This document shows positions 1 to 8,159 of a stretch of DNA of 15,618 bases, piece after piece (position 1 is the stretch's first letter; each line of letters starts with the position of its first letter). A model generated the notes under the pieces. The model saw only the letters and a program-made list of their open reading frames with translations. It was not told the origin of the DNA and searched no databases. The position numbers and the translations under genes were made by a program. This stretch comes from Larix sibirica (Eukaryota; Streptophyta; Pinopsida; Pinales; Pinaceae), in contig NWUY0300097035.1 in the NCBI GenBank assembly GCA_004151065.3, positions 4,103-19,720 on the forward strand, in the 5' to 3' direction.

Positions 1-1069
1 TTAGGTTTTTTGCTATTAGAGTAGGCTTTTTTTGTTTTGTTTTTATAAATGTGAATTTTTTGGGCCCATAGCCATGGCTGTACAGCATCGTACAAAACCG
101 GCCAGTCAGGTGGAAAAAGGTCGATTCTTATACAAAACCAATCTGTTCGATATGGAACCAACCATTTCCGGTTTAGGGTGGCAATTTTGATCTGTTAGGG
201 GCCTAAACTGGTCAGACCTATCGGCTTTTTCGAAACCAAATCGGTTCTGATAACACTGGTTTACACAAGGCATGACAAGGCCCCAACACTTTCATTATAG
301 GCGATCCTACTTCAAGTGAAGAGTAAGGCCCCATTGTTCTGGCCCTTATAGGAAGGGAAGGTAGGTCTTATCATGTCCTCGGTCAACCAACCCAACATTC
401 TCATTTTCATCAGGGGACACTAGGTCTTACTTAAGCTCAATCCTACTTGCATTTATCAACCCCTTCAATGTGACAGCCAGTTAAGTAAGCCACATATTTT
501 AGGAGAAGAAACAAAGCTTCAATCGACATTCAAGTCGTTAAGGTAAGTCGCGCAAATGAAAAGAAGTCGTTGGCCTTACAAAAGATAAGGCTCTACAAGA
601 AATGAATAACCCTTTGCTACGCCCAAATCCTTTGTTATGCTCACTCAAGCCTACACAATTACCTACACAAATTATGACCAATGTCATGTAGAATTGTACC
701 AACAATGTTGTAAATACTACTTGCAACGGGAAGTAGAGTGCACGCAGTAGAAATGGAGTGGAATAGAGGCTCAACAAACGAAATTGTTGATTAGAATTGA
801 TCCTACCTACCCGAGAGGAGGTTACCTACTAACTCATGGTGCATAACTGATTAATCCATGTGAAACCACTTTCTGGCATTAGTTATATATTTTGACAAGG
901 CTAAAAGGTGATACTCGACCAGTCGCTTCTTCCAAACTATATGTATTTGTTATGCAACCTTAGTTAGACAATCTTCTTTTCATTGTCCCATATTTCTTTC
1001 CTTTCTCTCTCAACCACTTATCCATAACTACATTCATTTGTTGAGGACCTTATCCTAAACCCCTATAAA
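1..1069. other. Unrecognised AT-rich non-coding stretch
   Basis: I see no gene here. The only ORF of any length, 79 codons at 538-777 on the minus strand, is of chance length and has no recognisable motif. The first 250 bases carry several short pyrimidine/purine words such as CCGGTTT, AAACCGG and TCGGTTC, which resemble the rich CCGGTTY words of some plant DNA-transposon subterminal regions. No inverted ends or target duplications could be paired, so this stays a weak impression. Confidence 0.3.
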
Positions 1070-2388
1070 TTGAAAAAGCATCACTCACCCTATCTACCTA
1101 TTCATTTATCTGGGTGGGGGCAAATTAATACAATCAAGCCCCTTAAGTGCAAGACAAGGGAAATGGAAAGACCTTCCTCATCGCGCTACGTTGACTTTGT
1201 TGATGAAACAAGGTGGTTCTATGATGTTTTTTCCTTTCCCGTTGGCAAAGTGTCTAAAGATCCTTATTTTCTCTCCAAAGAGAAAGGAAATCATTAAAAA
1301 AAACCTTTGCAAAGTAAGGGAGAGGAATTACATGGGTTGATAGGTGAAAGATAGCAGCACTGATTAGATTGAGATAAGGTATGTAGAAATTGGGCATGTC
1401 TAACTAGTTGGGTTGATCACATCTAGGTTGACCATTGCCATAGCTTGCCTTACCATCCAAGTTCTCTTTGATCTTTTATCCCTCCCTCAAATTCACTTTC
1501 TAAGACCCTAAAAATCCTCTCATTTGCACCAAGAAGGCCCTAAGGGCAACTTGTCTCATTTAGAATAAGTACAGGTGGAGGTCTTAATGAGAAACCAAGC
1601 TCATGCATAACACGCTACTTTAGACGTAATAAGAATGTTATGCTAGTTGTTTCCCTGACTCTCTGAACACAACACCACAGAGGTGATATAATGGGTTGTG
1701 GTCTTCCTTGTATATGATTTTGTAACCTAACTGATGGCCACCCTACGTATCCAACCCTTTTCTCAATACCAAAGATTTGCATTTGGATTATTTGATTCAT
1801 GGTAGAATGCCCACAAGTAACTGGAATGGTTGGATTTTCAATGACTTCTACCCTAGATTTGGTTGGTCAATCAAGGCATGCGGTTGTGGGCAAAAACCCC
1901 AAGGGCTGAAGGACAAGAAAGAAATTTTATCGCATTTCATAAAAGACCAACGAAACGCTTGTTGGCCCATCATCATTGATAATGACTTGCTAGCAAAGGC
2001 ATTAATTGTTACAAACTTGATGAGTAAGTATTACAAATATTTCCTTAAAGCTCTCATTAAGCTAAAGCATAAGAGTGTAGGTACAACCCATGCCCAAGAA
2101 ATCTCCAAAAGGAGAACCTAGGAAATAAGCAAGGTATTAGGTCCTCCTAACTTACACTATCTCTAGGACAACCCTTTCTATCTATATACCTTCATTCATG
2201 GGAAGATCCCATTCAAAAGCATCAAAGGAAGAAGATCAAACTCATGATTCTAGCCAACACTACTACCAATATTGTATTTAAGGAGAAAGATTAGTTCCCA
2301 ATGAATAAGATCGCCCCATTGGTGGAATTGGACCACTCAAGTTTTTTGGTATAAGTGGGAACATAAAGGTTAATAAGTCAACTAAGTA
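1070..2388. other. Unrecognised stretch with two chance-length ORFs
   Basis: Two plus-strand ORFs lie here: 75 codons at 1070-1297 and 114 codons at 1777-2121. Neither shows a domain I recognise, and no frame continues beyond their stops. At this base composition an ORF of about 114 codons is expected roughly once in a window of this size by chance, so I do not call them genes. The second has a slightly protein-like composition (paired Trp, Lys/Ile-rich tail), but that is not evidence of function. No LTR ends, primer-binding site or RNA gene was seen. The minus-strand LINE-A reading does not continue below 2389. Confidence 0.3.
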
Positions 2389-2607
2389 TCAACCAAATTG
2401 AATGCCTCCAAAGATACCATCTGAGTCCAGGGCACAAATTTCCCGTTCATGAGGAATTTTTGAAATTGTTTCAATAGTAGCCACCGTAGAACTCATAGTT
2501 TCCTGTAGTAATAGAATATCAAGGCTAGTAGTTTTTAAGAGGCACATAAGAGCCCTAACCTTCTCAACTCCCCTGACCCCCCTAACATTGAAGGACATTA
2601 AAGACAT
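2389..2607 (-). pseudogene. LINE-A ORF2 start: N-terminal endonuclease fragment
   Basis: This fragment begins MSLMSFNVRGVRG and contains LLLQET about 20 residues later. These are the first two motifs of the exonuclease-endonuclease-phosphatase domain of plant L1 ORF2: the Asn of NVRG and the Glu of QET help bind the metal and position the target DNA. A later SDGIFGGIQFG segment fits the SDG-x-SGGI strand. The frame closes 72 codons in, and I cannot follow the endonuclease or any reverse transcriptase further. The ATG directly abuts the ORF1 stop. A full plant L1 ORF2 is over 1,200 residues, so this is a small remnant. Confidence 0.85.
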
Positions 2608-2908
2608 CTAGGTCTCTCCAGAAACGAGCATGGTTGCTCTAAGGGCCCTAGAGTTAGGAGAACAAGCTTTATCAAATTTTAACAATGCTTCTTTAAGTCT
2701 GACAAATAGGGGGATGAAAGTGTTTTTGGTGTCAACAGAAGCCAAAGGAGAGTCCTCTTTTTTCCGAGGTCCACTAGGTTTGTTTTTTTCCTGATCATGA
2801 CATTTTTTATGTTGAATTGAAGAAACCGGAAGAGCATCTGAAGCAGAAGAGGACTTGCTGGAAAAATAAGGTAAGTGTTCCACCACAAATGACGGGGAGG
2901 AAAATCAC

Positions 2909-2925
2909 CTGTGTTACCAGAAACG
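2909..2925 (+). repeat. Left terminal inverted repeat of the hAT-like element
   Basis: CTGTGTTACCAGAAACG pairs with the right end at 3904-3920 with two mismatches. The 8 bases just outside (2901-2908, AAAATCAC) are the left target duplication. Confidence 0.75.
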
Positions 2926-3208
2926 TGACGGGGATCCTCGTTTTGCTGAAGAAACGCCCCAGAAACGGAAACGAGACGGACAACGCCGTTTTTTATGGTC
3001 GTTCTCGTTTTCAGGCATGAGAAACCATTTCTCCAGAAACAGTTGAGAACGATGATCGTTTCTTGTGACGTTTTTCAGTAATCCACAGGCTCGGTGACCT
3101 GGGCTCCCTCTTATGTTTAAAGCTCTCTATTCTAATAATAGATTTTTAAGGGTTTAAACTTTAAACTTTACCATGCTGAAAGAACATTTCTCCGTAGTTT
3201 TGGAAATT

Positions 3209-3376
3209 GCTTCACTGGATACAATTAGGCGCCTTTGAAAAGATTTATGCGAAAGCTGTATTCCAATAATTAGGCGCCTCTAAAAAGATTTATGCGAAAC
3301 CTGTATTCCAATAATCGATTTTTATGCATCTAAACTTTGAGCTCTTGATAGCTTCACTGGATACAATTAGGCGCCT
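3209..3376 (+). repeat. Internal repeats of the hAT-like element around GGCGCC
   Basis: Two adjacent 45-bp copies (3224-3268 and 3269-3313) match at 42 of 45 positions; each starts ATTAGGCGCC and ends TATTCCAATA. A 26-bp block beginning GCTTCACTGG and running into GGCGCCT occurs without mismatch at 3209-3234 and again at 3351-3376. A looser copy of the segment following TATTCCAATAAT is seen at about 3127-3175. The palindrome GGCGCC therefore recurs three times in about 150 bp. Confidence 0.85.
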
Positions 3377-3903
3377 CTGTTTAGGTTTAGAAGAGAGGAA
3401 ATGCAAGCAATTATCGAGTATAATCACATATTACACAGCAATGCAAGAAGACAAATTATTCTGATTACCTCATGTACTCCGTTTGTATGAGGTTTGGAGA
3501 TTATGGGACGAGCCATGAAGGCTTTCCCGGATGAACAATAGCTCTCCACAAGCAGGGAGAACAACTAGCAGGGCGGTCTATTCCAGTAATGCAGGAAATC
3601 TTTTGGACGAGGAGGCAATATTAGGAAGTAAGTATAAAATAGTTCATTACAGGTGAGCATGAGCATGTATTTTTCATTATGATAATTTAACTTAAACATA
3701 AAACAAGGTTAATGGATAAAATCACATCTTATGAGTTGTGTTATGAGTGTTTAAACTTTTTTTTTTTTAATGGTTTCATTTTTATATTTTTTCAAAACTT
3801 ATTTTTTTATTTAGTAGTATTATTTTCTCTCTCCTTGCTTCTTATATGGGCGAAACCTTCTGAGTGCGTTTCTTGTTCCGTTCTCGTTTCTCGTTTCGTT
3901 TCC

Positions 3904-3920
3904 CGTTTCTCGTAACATAG
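3904..3920 (-). repeat. Right terminal inverted repeat of the hAT-like element
   Basis: Read on the minus strand it is CTATGTTACGAGAAACG. The 8 bases just outside (3921-3928, AAAATAAC) are the right target duplication. Confidence 0.75.
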
Positions 3921-5219
3921 AAAATAACTAGTTTGGCACCGAATTAGGGAATTAGGGCATCCTTCAGGAGGGGGATTCTCCAATTGTAAAGCATTTTCCG
4001 ACCCACAGCCTGTAACCGAAGGGTTTCTGGATTGTGGATCATTATTAGTCAAAATTTCATTCTCAGCAGCAGTAGGACTAATACTAGAGATACCAGGGTT
4101 CGTATAGAGTAAGGAAGGGTCCCCAATCGATTTTTTCCTTAAATTAAGTGCTTTCTCAACCGATAAATAAAAATGTAATTCCTCTTTCGATACCCCCTCA
4201 TAAGGAACATGAGAGGATATATTAAACATACCTTTTTCCCGTCGCTGTCGGATTCTCGAGAGAGGGCAAGACCACGATCATTCAGAGTGTGGTTCTCTAG
4301 TTCTATCTTTTTTTGGCTTGAAACCTCCTCATCTGAAGAAGACTCACAAGGATAACACACTTCATTATGCAGCAGTTTAGGGCATTTTGATTTCAAATGT
4401 CCAGATCCTCAGCAATAAAAACATCGAAAAGGTATATGTAAATAATCCAGTCTCTGGGTGATAGTTTTATCACCCCACTAGATATCAATCTCATCCGGGA
4501 GCCTCTTTGTGATATTGTATTCCACCATGACTGCTGTAATATTTCTTTTCAACTCCGAAAAACATACTCGTTTCAACTCTGATAAAACACTCGGAGCAAT
4601 TTGCCAGCCCAATAAAAAGATTCTCCGTCCATAATTCAATAGGGAAGCTCGACAAAAGGGTCCAAATATGTCTTATGGTAATCTTTTCTCATTCTGGATC
4701 AAAATTTGTGTGCCAACGCTTCAGCACAAGTGAGCCATCTTTGATTAACCATATGCCATCGAAAACCTTTGGTAGATCATTCGGTTTTGAGAATACAAAG
4801 CATACCCAACCATTCGAAAGCATGGTGGTGCGGGGAGTATAATCAAACAAAGGAAGCCATGTTTTATTAACCCACTCAATGAGCTCTGGCCGAGAAAACC
4901 TTGTGGATTCAAAACGTCCAACCACTGCCCTGGTGGAAAATACCGCCACACTATCCACATTCACATATTTACCAAGCACGTACTGCTTTTGTTCTGCGAG
5001 GACTTTATAAGCCTTTATGTGTCTTCTGGTTCGGGCCCTTTCACCAGTAGGCTTTTTTCCTCTACAATCTAACAGTGTAAAACCCTTCTCCGTTGGAATC
5101 GACACGCCGTTTTCTAGGTAAAGGTCCAGCTGCGGGTGATCTAAACTCTTAACCGGTGTCACATCCGCCAAACTGCCAGATGTAGCGTCCAAGGAAACAG
5201 ATGCCAAAGAAGGGGCCAT

Positions 5220-5560
5220 CCACTTGTGATGAACTACACCGTAGCACCTGCCAAACCGGTAAAAACCCTAAGAACTTTGAATATCACCAAAAAGAACACT
5301 AGTTAGGGAAACAGGACAGAATAGTCCAAAGAAAGACCGGAACCTATACAAGTACAAAAAAGTTTAACTAAACTATAATCCTGAAAAACCACATCACAAG
5401 AAGAGATAGTCGAGGATAAAAGATTAAAAAAATTGTTCCCACATTTTTTAACTAGTTGGTACTAAGCTAGCCGCCGAAAAAACAGCCTGCTGAACTCTAT
5501 TCCTTTTTCCTTTCCTATCTCAGCTAGCTAGGAATTTTCAGTCTCAGAGAATAGCAAACT
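5220..5560 (-). other. Probable LINE-A 5' leader
   Basis: This stretch lies directly upstream of the LINE-A ORF1 start and has no ORF of its own. By position it should hold the untranslated leader with the internal promoter of the LINE, but no promoter motif or 5' boundary could be pinned down. The upper limit is a guess based on where the sequence becomes strongly AT-rich. Confidence 0.35.
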
Positions 5561-5946
5561 ATGGTTTTCAGATACCAAACCAGGTTTCTCTCCATTGAGG
5601 CTAATTCAAATTGTAATTTCATTAATGATTTTATATGCCTTTCAACTAAGTCACTCCTCATGCCATGAGTTATTGGAAAACACATAAATAAAATGAGACA
5701 AGTTTATTTTTTAATTTTTTTTATGGACATATCAGCCTTGCTATTCAACATTGGAATCAAAAGCTAGTTAGAATTGAACACTGAACACCGGTGAAGATAG
5801 AAACATTGTTCTGCCCCACACAAAAATTTATAATATAATAATTAAGTCAATGAAGCTTTGTGTCATAATCATTAAATATTTTTTTAATTTACCATTCCTT
5901 TGACTGAGTTTGAAGACCTTAATTTACCTTAAATTTTACAATCATT

Positions 5947-6151
5947 CTAACTAATAAAATTAGAAATATACTTTCATCAATAAAATTTAAAACAAAGTTA
6001 ACCAATAAAATTAACATCGTACTTTCATCAATTTTTGGAGGTAACTTTTTAAACGAAATTGAAATTGACTTTAAAACAAAGTTAACCAATAAAATTAACA
6101 CCATACTTTCATCAATTTGAAAGTAACTTTTTAAACGAAATTGCAATTGAC
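5947..6151 (+). repeat. 84-bp tandem repeat, two full copies and one partial
   Basis: The full copies are 5986-6069 (84 bp) and 6070-6151 (82 bp). Shared words include AACAAAGTTAACCAATAAAA, TACTTTCATCAATTT and GTAACTTTTTAAACGAAATT. A partial, more diverged copy lies at about 5947-5985. Confidence 0.85.
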
Positions 6152-6235
6152 CTAAAATAGATTTGAACTTTAATGCTATCAATAAGAATTAACCTAAAAT
6201 AGAGTTGAAATTAACCTAAAATAGATTTCAAACTC
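6151..6235 (+). repeat. Short repeat of CCTAAAATAGA, three copies
   Basis: The word starts at 6151, 6193 and 6215, each followed by a TTGAA/TTCAA-like tail. It continues directly from the 84-bp repeat and seems to belong to the same unstable tract. Confidence 0.7.
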
Positions 6236-6520
6236 TAATACAACACGACTATCATAATGACAATTTCTATTAATTTTAAATCTGATCGAGATGTATCTTA
6301 AGTCAAAAATCACAAGGGCCAAGTCATTTCAACCACCTTTAGGTGCATTTTATCCCATCTTTTGTAAGAAGTTTGATTGTTTTTATTAGAAATTATAATT
6401 TATATCAATTTTCTTTACCGTTTAAAGTAAATTATTAATAGATCAATGAGTGTTTTCTTTTCTTTTGAGCTTTTATATATAAAAAGGTAAATTAAGGTTA
6501 GCTTAAATTCTTTTTTCTCC

Positions 6521-6720
6521 AATACAAACATAATTACCATATTGCTTCTACAATATTTAAATATTATCTTGATGATATACACTTAAATTTTAAGTGTTTT
6601 TCAACTTCTAAATCATGAACATAATACAAACATATCTACCATATTAGCTCTATATTGTTTAAATACTATCTTAATGATATGTACTAAACCTTAAGGTGCT
6701 CACTCGTGTACTTCTTAAAA
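6521..6720 (+). repeat. Diverged tandem duplication of about 102 bp
   Basis: Copies start at 6521 and 6623 with AATACAAACAT, then a TACCATATT block, a TTTAAATA block, TATCTTGATGATATACA-like text and an ACTTAAA block. Identity is roughly 70-75 percent by eye. A third CTACCATATTGG-like start near 6736 may be a stub. Confidence 0.6.
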
Positions 6721-6864
6721 CTTTAGAACGTGCTACCTACCATATTGGCACCCTATTTTCCATATATCTAATATTTGAGAGATTGCATAGAAGCTGAGTC
6801 TACTTTATGCTTGTTTTGCCTTTGATCAAAGTTTTTTCATTAAAACTATATTCATGTTTTGAAT

Positions 6865-6970
6865 ATCTTAAACTCAAAATTTTGATATTAAAATTTTGTA
6901 AATTTATAAATTTAAACATCTTAAACTTGAGATTTTGATATTAAAATTTTGTAAATTTATAAATTTTAAT
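6865..6970 (+). repeat. 53-bp tandem duplication
   Basis: The copies 6865-6917 and 6918-6970 match at about 48 of 53 positions. They share ATCTTAAACT, ATTTTGATATTAAAATTTTG and TAAATTTATAAATTT, the last being a near-palindrome. A shortened third version follows at about 6980-7001. Confidence 0.85.
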
Positions 6971-7024
6971 AGTATTAATAGATTTTGCAAATTTATAAAT
7001 TTTATTATTATAAATAGATTTATA

Positions 7025-7106
7025 AAACCATTTCTTATTAGAACAACTTATATTACAATTTCATCAAACCAATTCTTATTACAATAGCTTATATTGCAAT
7101 TTCATA
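7025..7106 (+). repeat. 41-bp tandem duplication
   Basis: The copies 7025-7065 and 7066-7106 both begin AAACCA and share TTCTTATTA, CTTATATT and CAATTTCAT. Confidence 0.8.
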
Positions 7107-7473
7107 AATAAAAACTTTAAAAAAAGCCAATAACTAAAGATAGGTTATAGGTTGCTAGACTAATGGCCTTATTCAATAAAAAATTTCAATCAATGCTTTA
7201 TTTATGCCCCCAAATTGTAAAAATCAGTCCATTTAATTTCAACTAGTGCTTTATTTCTCAAATAAACCCATTAACAAGTCAATTAAGCTCTTGGAGCTAA
7301 AGATAAGAAGTTGATAATGTACATAGCTAATTAAATCATCGGGATCATCTATTCTAAAGCATAAAAAGATTACCCATGAATAGGAGATAAAAGCCAAATT
7401 GTAAACACTTTGCTATAAAAAAAATAAAAAATAAAAAAATTTTGAATCTTTGATACATCAAATGCCTCCATAC

Positions 7474-8157
7474 CCAAGCCCCATGCAACAACATCTGTAG
7501 CAGTCATAATAGGGCTCTTTCCAGGCTTAAATTCTAATAAGACCCAATATCTCTCAGCTTGGATTTTATCTCCATGAATTGATAGTGTTGGCCATCCATC
7601 CATACGAAGTTTCATGGTAACTTGGTCACAGACTTTTTAAGTTTCCAAATAGATAATCGGCTACCATCCATGATCTCATCTAAGAGATGTATTAACTTGG
7701 AAAATAAATGTCTTAATTCATGGGTGCATTGCAAATAAAAAAACTTAACAGAGCCAATAGAAAAGGCATAAATTGAAACCTTGTATACTTCTCTCATGTT
7801 CAGAAACAATCTCCACAATTTCCTCAATTGCATGGTTTACCTTGAGGTTGGTGAGACAATTTTTACCTAGAAAGACATGGTTTGCCTTGAGGTTGGTGAG
7901 CCAATTTTTACCTAGAAAGACACAAGAGTTTTAGATAGTGTAATGAAAAATCTCCAACAAACCCCAACAATAATAAAGTTGCATACATAACATAAACTAT
8001 CACTGGCCACCCTCGAAAAGCATATCCCAGTTTTATCACATGCAAACTTGCTGAAAAGAAATCACCTTGTAAGGATTATGCAGTGATTGCTCGGTAAGAA
8101 GTTCAACTCCTTTGCCAAGTCACACTCCAATATAATGTCTTGTGGATCTAGATGAAT
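7474..8157 (-). pseudogene. DEAD-box RNA helicase fragment, three exons with introns
   Basis: ATP-dependent RNA helicases of the plant RH20/RH30 (DDX5/DBP2) type remodel RNA. Read on the minus strand, exon 8157-8066 carries TLYWSVTW and then VELLTEQSLHNPYK, ending AAG|GTGATT. Exon 7911-7780 follows a TTTCTAG acceptor and encodes an IGSP-LKANH-like start, then HAIEEIVEIVSEHE. Exon 7695-7474 follows CCAAG and encodes LIHLLDEIMDGSR, then [21 protein letters not shown] and SPIMTATDV, ending GGCTTGG|GTATGG, a phase that fits the family's GLD codon split. This covers the motif III-V region, about 140 of some 500 residues. Lesions: several one-base frameshifts, VAARGLD changed to VVAWGLG (the motif V Arg is lost), and a duplicated exon start. 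The Q motif, Walker A, DEAD box and motif VI are not found nearby. Because the introns remain, it is not a processed copy. Confidence 0.85.
7831..7920 (-). repeat. 45-bp duplication of splice acceptor plus exon start in the helicase relic
   Basis: The copies 7831-7875 and 7876-7920 differ at only two positions. Each contains, on the minus strand, TCTTTCTAG, a GTAAAAATTG exon start, and CTCACCAACCTCAAGG. Both lack the same G expected for the family's Asp codon (CCA-GAC-CTC read as CCAACCTC), so that deletion came before the duplication. Confidence 0.9.
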
Positions 8158-8159
8158 CT

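Larger units (their letters stand above)
2909..3920. mobile_element. Non-autonomous hAT-like DNA transposon inside LINE-A ORF1
   Basis: A 1,012-bp element is bounded by 17-bp terminal inverted repeats (15 of 17 matching) and by flanking 8-bp sequences AAAATCAC and AAAATAAC that differ at one base. An 8-bp target duplication is the hAT hallmark. Both ends are rich in GAAACG/CGTTTC words, including AAACGG near each end; AAACGG is the known subterminal binding word of maize Ac transposase. No transposase frame is present: the 67-codon ORF at 3712-3915 is T-rich low complexity. Its position in the middle of LINE-A ORF1 shows it arrived after the LINE. A Mutator-like origin (9-11-bp duplication) is a less good fit. 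Confidence 0.78.
2389..5219 (-). mobile_element. LINE-A: decayed plant L1-type retrotransposon, 3' part missing
   Basis: Read on the minus strand this is a non-LTR retrotransposon in the plant L1 order: ORF1 with DUF4283 (nucleic-acid binding) and a CCHC knuckle, then ORF2 starting with an apurinic-type endonuclease. Only the first 72 codons of ORF2 can be followed; reverse transcriptase is absent. The loss is at the 3' end, whereas normal LINE insertion truncates the 5' end, so a later deletion or replacement is likely. Several stops and frameshifts show it is dead. A DNA transposon is inserted at 2909-3920. The leader presumably lies just above 5219; its 5' end and the target-site duplication could not be found. 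Confidence 0.88.
2608..5219 (-). pseudogene. LINE-A ORF1 (DUF4283 + CCHC zinc knuckle), interrupted
   Basis: ORF1 products of plant L1 elements bind their own RNA. The first open piece, 5219 to 4689, has 176 codons. Residues about 75-176 match DUF4283: the VVGRFESTRFS segment, a hydrophobic WVCFVFS strand, then FDGIWLIKDGSLVLKRW and the family-typical FDPE end. A TGA at 4691-4689 follows FDPE, but the frame continues with IELWTEN. A frameshift near 4530 moves the frame to KRLPDEIDI, then a TAG at 4480-4478, WGDKTITQRLDY and the knuckle at 4423-4382 (C-x2-C-x4-H-x4-C), whose fifth codon is TGA. A Ser/Lys-rich tail follows with another frame change near 4230. The hAT-like element splits the tail, which resumes at about 2900 and ends in TAG at 2610-2608. 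The ATG at 5219 was chosen because it opens the only long frame. The family match is confident; the protein is certainly dead. Confidence 0.88.
5561..7370. other. Very AT-rich non-coding spacer with local tandem duplications
   Basis: There is no coding signal; the 87-codon minus-strand ORF at 5919-6182 is a by-product of the tandem repeat there. The stretch holds at least four separate local duplications, listed individually. Its composition and unit-to-unit similarity suggest repeated local slippage or duplication, or a degraded non-coding transposon. It could also hold scaffold-attachment-type DNA, which cannot be judged by eye. Confidence 0.5.

Noticed and set aside
1-1300. An LTR (TATA-like CCTATAAAT at 1061, possible primer-binding site downstream)
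   Set aside because: No TG...CA ends, no second copy and no tRNA-complementary site could be found.
1777-2121. 114-codon ORF as a gene
   Set aside because: An ORF of this length is expected about once per window by chance at this composition, and no motif is recognisable.
3712-3915. 67-codon plus-strand ORF inside the hAT-like element as a possible transposase remnant
   Set aside because: It is Phe/Leu-rich low complexity from T runs plus the inverted end; no hAT dimerisation or RNase H-like motif.
5919-6182. 87-codon minus-strand ORF with repeated residues as a repeat protein
   Set aside because: It is the translation of the 84-bp AT-rich tandem repeat; the repetition comes from the DNA.
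5947-7106. CRISPR-like array
   Set aside because: Units are adjacent with no unique spacers, differ between tracts, and the DNA is a plant genome.
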